Assembly (NCBI GenBank): GCA_009926035.1
Contig: RFPQ01000042.1
Span: 1-6,793, forward strand
DNA: 6,793 bases
Reading direction: 5' to 3'
Source: Betaproteobacteria bacterium
Lineage (GTDB): Bacteria; Pseudomonadota; Gammaproteobacteria; Burkholderiales; Methylophilaceae
This document shows positions 6,310 through 6,793 of the stretch, in pieces. Within the stretch, counting starts at the first letter, position 1, and every line of letters starts with the position of its first letter. A program made the position numbers and the translations under genes. The notes beneath the pieces were generated by a model. The model did not search any database. It saw only the letters and a list, made by a program, of their open reading frames with translations, and was not told the DNA's origin.

Positions 6310-6558
6310 TTATTTTTTCTTTTTGTCTTTTTTATGTCCGCATGACATCCAACAAACCATCTTGCCATCTTTAAAACTATAACGACCAATAATAAATAAA
6401 ATAGTCGCTAAAAAAACTTGCTGAAATATGAAGATCGGTACATTGAAAGTTGTTACGCCGTCATAAACGCAGTGATATTCATATGCTGCTGTAGGCACAT
6501 AAGAAAAAGACAAAGCAAAAACTAATAAAGCTAATACATTGTAAGTACATTGTTTCAT
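6310..6558 (-). CDS. Hypothetical 82-aa membrane protein with Cys pairs and a Lys-rich tail
   Basis: I do not recognise this protein. A hydrophobic segment at residues 8-25 may be a signal peptide (possible cleavage after PTAA, before YEYH) or a first membrane helix. A second helix spans about 40-58. Four cysteines are present: C4, C30 in the short middle loop, and C69 and C73 in MVCWMSCGHKK. The protein ends in KKDKKKK, which by the positive-inside rule puts the C-terminus in the cytoplasm. A clear AAGGG lies 7 bases before the ATG, so translation is well supported. Its stop codon lies immediately next to that of the plus-strand 46-codon gene. The C69/C73/H74 cluster could bind a metal, but that is speculation. 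Confidence 0.7.
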   Translation of the reverse strand: MKQCTYNVLALLVFALSFSYVPTAAYEYHCVYDGVTTFNVPIFIFQQVFLATILFIIGRYSFKDGKMVCWMSCGHKKDKKKK

Positions 6559-6584
6559 TTTTAAGCCCTTATTATTTAAATAGC

Positions 6585-6614
6585 TTGATAATGTTTAAAT
6601 TGCAGATCTAATAT
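6585..6614 (+). promoter_or_regulatory. Putative sigma-70 promoter for the VIT-family gene
   Basis: TTGATA (6585-6590) and TAATAT (6609-6614) are separated by 18 bases and would start transcription near 6621, about 33 bases before the ATG. The whole 95-base intergenic stretch (6559-6653) is very AT-rich, so other -10 choices (for example TATATA around 6612) are possible. The minus-strand gene starting at 6558 must also have its promoter here, but I could not single one out. Confidence 0.35.
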
Positions 6615-6653
6615 ATAGTATTTTAAATAAAAATAAAATTCAAAGAAACGCGA

Positions 6654-6793
6654 ATGTCAAACGATCATCAATCGCATCACCCAGAAACACACTTCACTTC
6701 TACTGAAATAGTTAGGGATGTTGTCATTGGCATGTCAGATGGACTTACAGTACCATTCGCCTTAGCTGCCGGCTTATCAGCCGCTGTAGATTC
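6654..6793 (+). CDS. VIT1/CCC1 family iron/manganese transporter (N-terminal part, cut by window edge)
   Basis: The first 46 codons are present and the frame runs off the right edge without a stop. A His-rich hydrophilic N-terminus (MSNDHQSHHPETHFTSTEIV) is followed by RDVVIGMSDGLTVPFALAAG, the highly characteristic first-helix motif of the VIT1/CCC1 (DUF125) family. This family exports or stores Fe(II) or Mn(II). The conserved Asp and Met of GMSDGLTVPFAL are present; in the plant VIT1 structure first-helix residues of this kind lie on the transport path. The Shine-Dalgarno is weak (AAAGAAA about 6 bases upstream), but the start gives a family-typical N-terminus. The rest of the protein is not visible. 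Confidence 0.92.
   Translation, partial: MSNDHQSHHPETHFTSTEIVRDVVIGMSDGLTVPFALAAGLSAAVD

Noticed and set aside
6290..6340. Rho-independent terminator after the 46-codon ORF
   Set aside because: There is a T-rich run on the plus strand, but no GC-containing stem precedes it; the T-run encodes the Lys-rich tail of the opposite gene.
6583..6605. Possible Fur box (GATAATG start) upstream of the iron/manganese transporter
   Set aside because: Beyond the first seven bases the match to the 19-base Fur consensus falls to about half, no better than expected in AT-rich DNA.

Overview
The window comes from an AT-rich proteobacterium. The CcoN, CcoO and CcoI sequences and the DUF2788-type small gene look most like Betaproteobacteria, possibly a small-genome aquatic lineage such as Methylophilaceae. 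That placement is from memory of the families, not from a search.

Positions 1-5165 hold a minus-strand cbb3-type cytochrome c oxidase locus. In transcription order it reads ccoI (copper P-type ATPase, 2880-5165), ccoS (2713-2850, 45 aa), ccoN (1171-2604), ccoO (518-1159), ccoQ (317-505, GTG start) and ccoP (320 down to the window edge, partial). CcoI is expected to supply copper for the CuB site of CcoN, CcoS is a maturation factor, and CcoN, CcoO, CcoQ and CcoP form the high-affinity terminal oxidase. Two FNR-type boxes support low-oxygen control. One (5239-5252) lies upstream of ccoI; the other (2703-2716) lies upstream of ccoN and contains the ccoS stop codon.

Positions 5166-6309 hold plus-strand genes. 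A small membrane-protein gene of DUF2788 type (5272-5487) is interrupted by an in-frame TAA at codon 35, after which the family-like reading frame continues for 36 more codons. It is followed by a MarC-family membrane protein (5548-6162) and a 46-codon very basic ORF (6169-6309) that resembles the core of ArfA-type ribosome-rescue factors.

Positions 6310-6793 hold a minus-strand 82-aa two-helix membrane protein of unknown function, whose stop codon directly abuts that of the 46-codon ORF. A probable promoter follows, then the start of a plus-strand VIT1/CCC1-family iron/manganese transporter that runs off the window. I see no RNA gene, insertion sequence, CRISPR array or convincing rho-independent terminator. 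Most of the window is conventional. The points most worth checking are the interrupted DUF2788 gene, the FNR box fused to the ccoS stop codon, and the small basic ORF.
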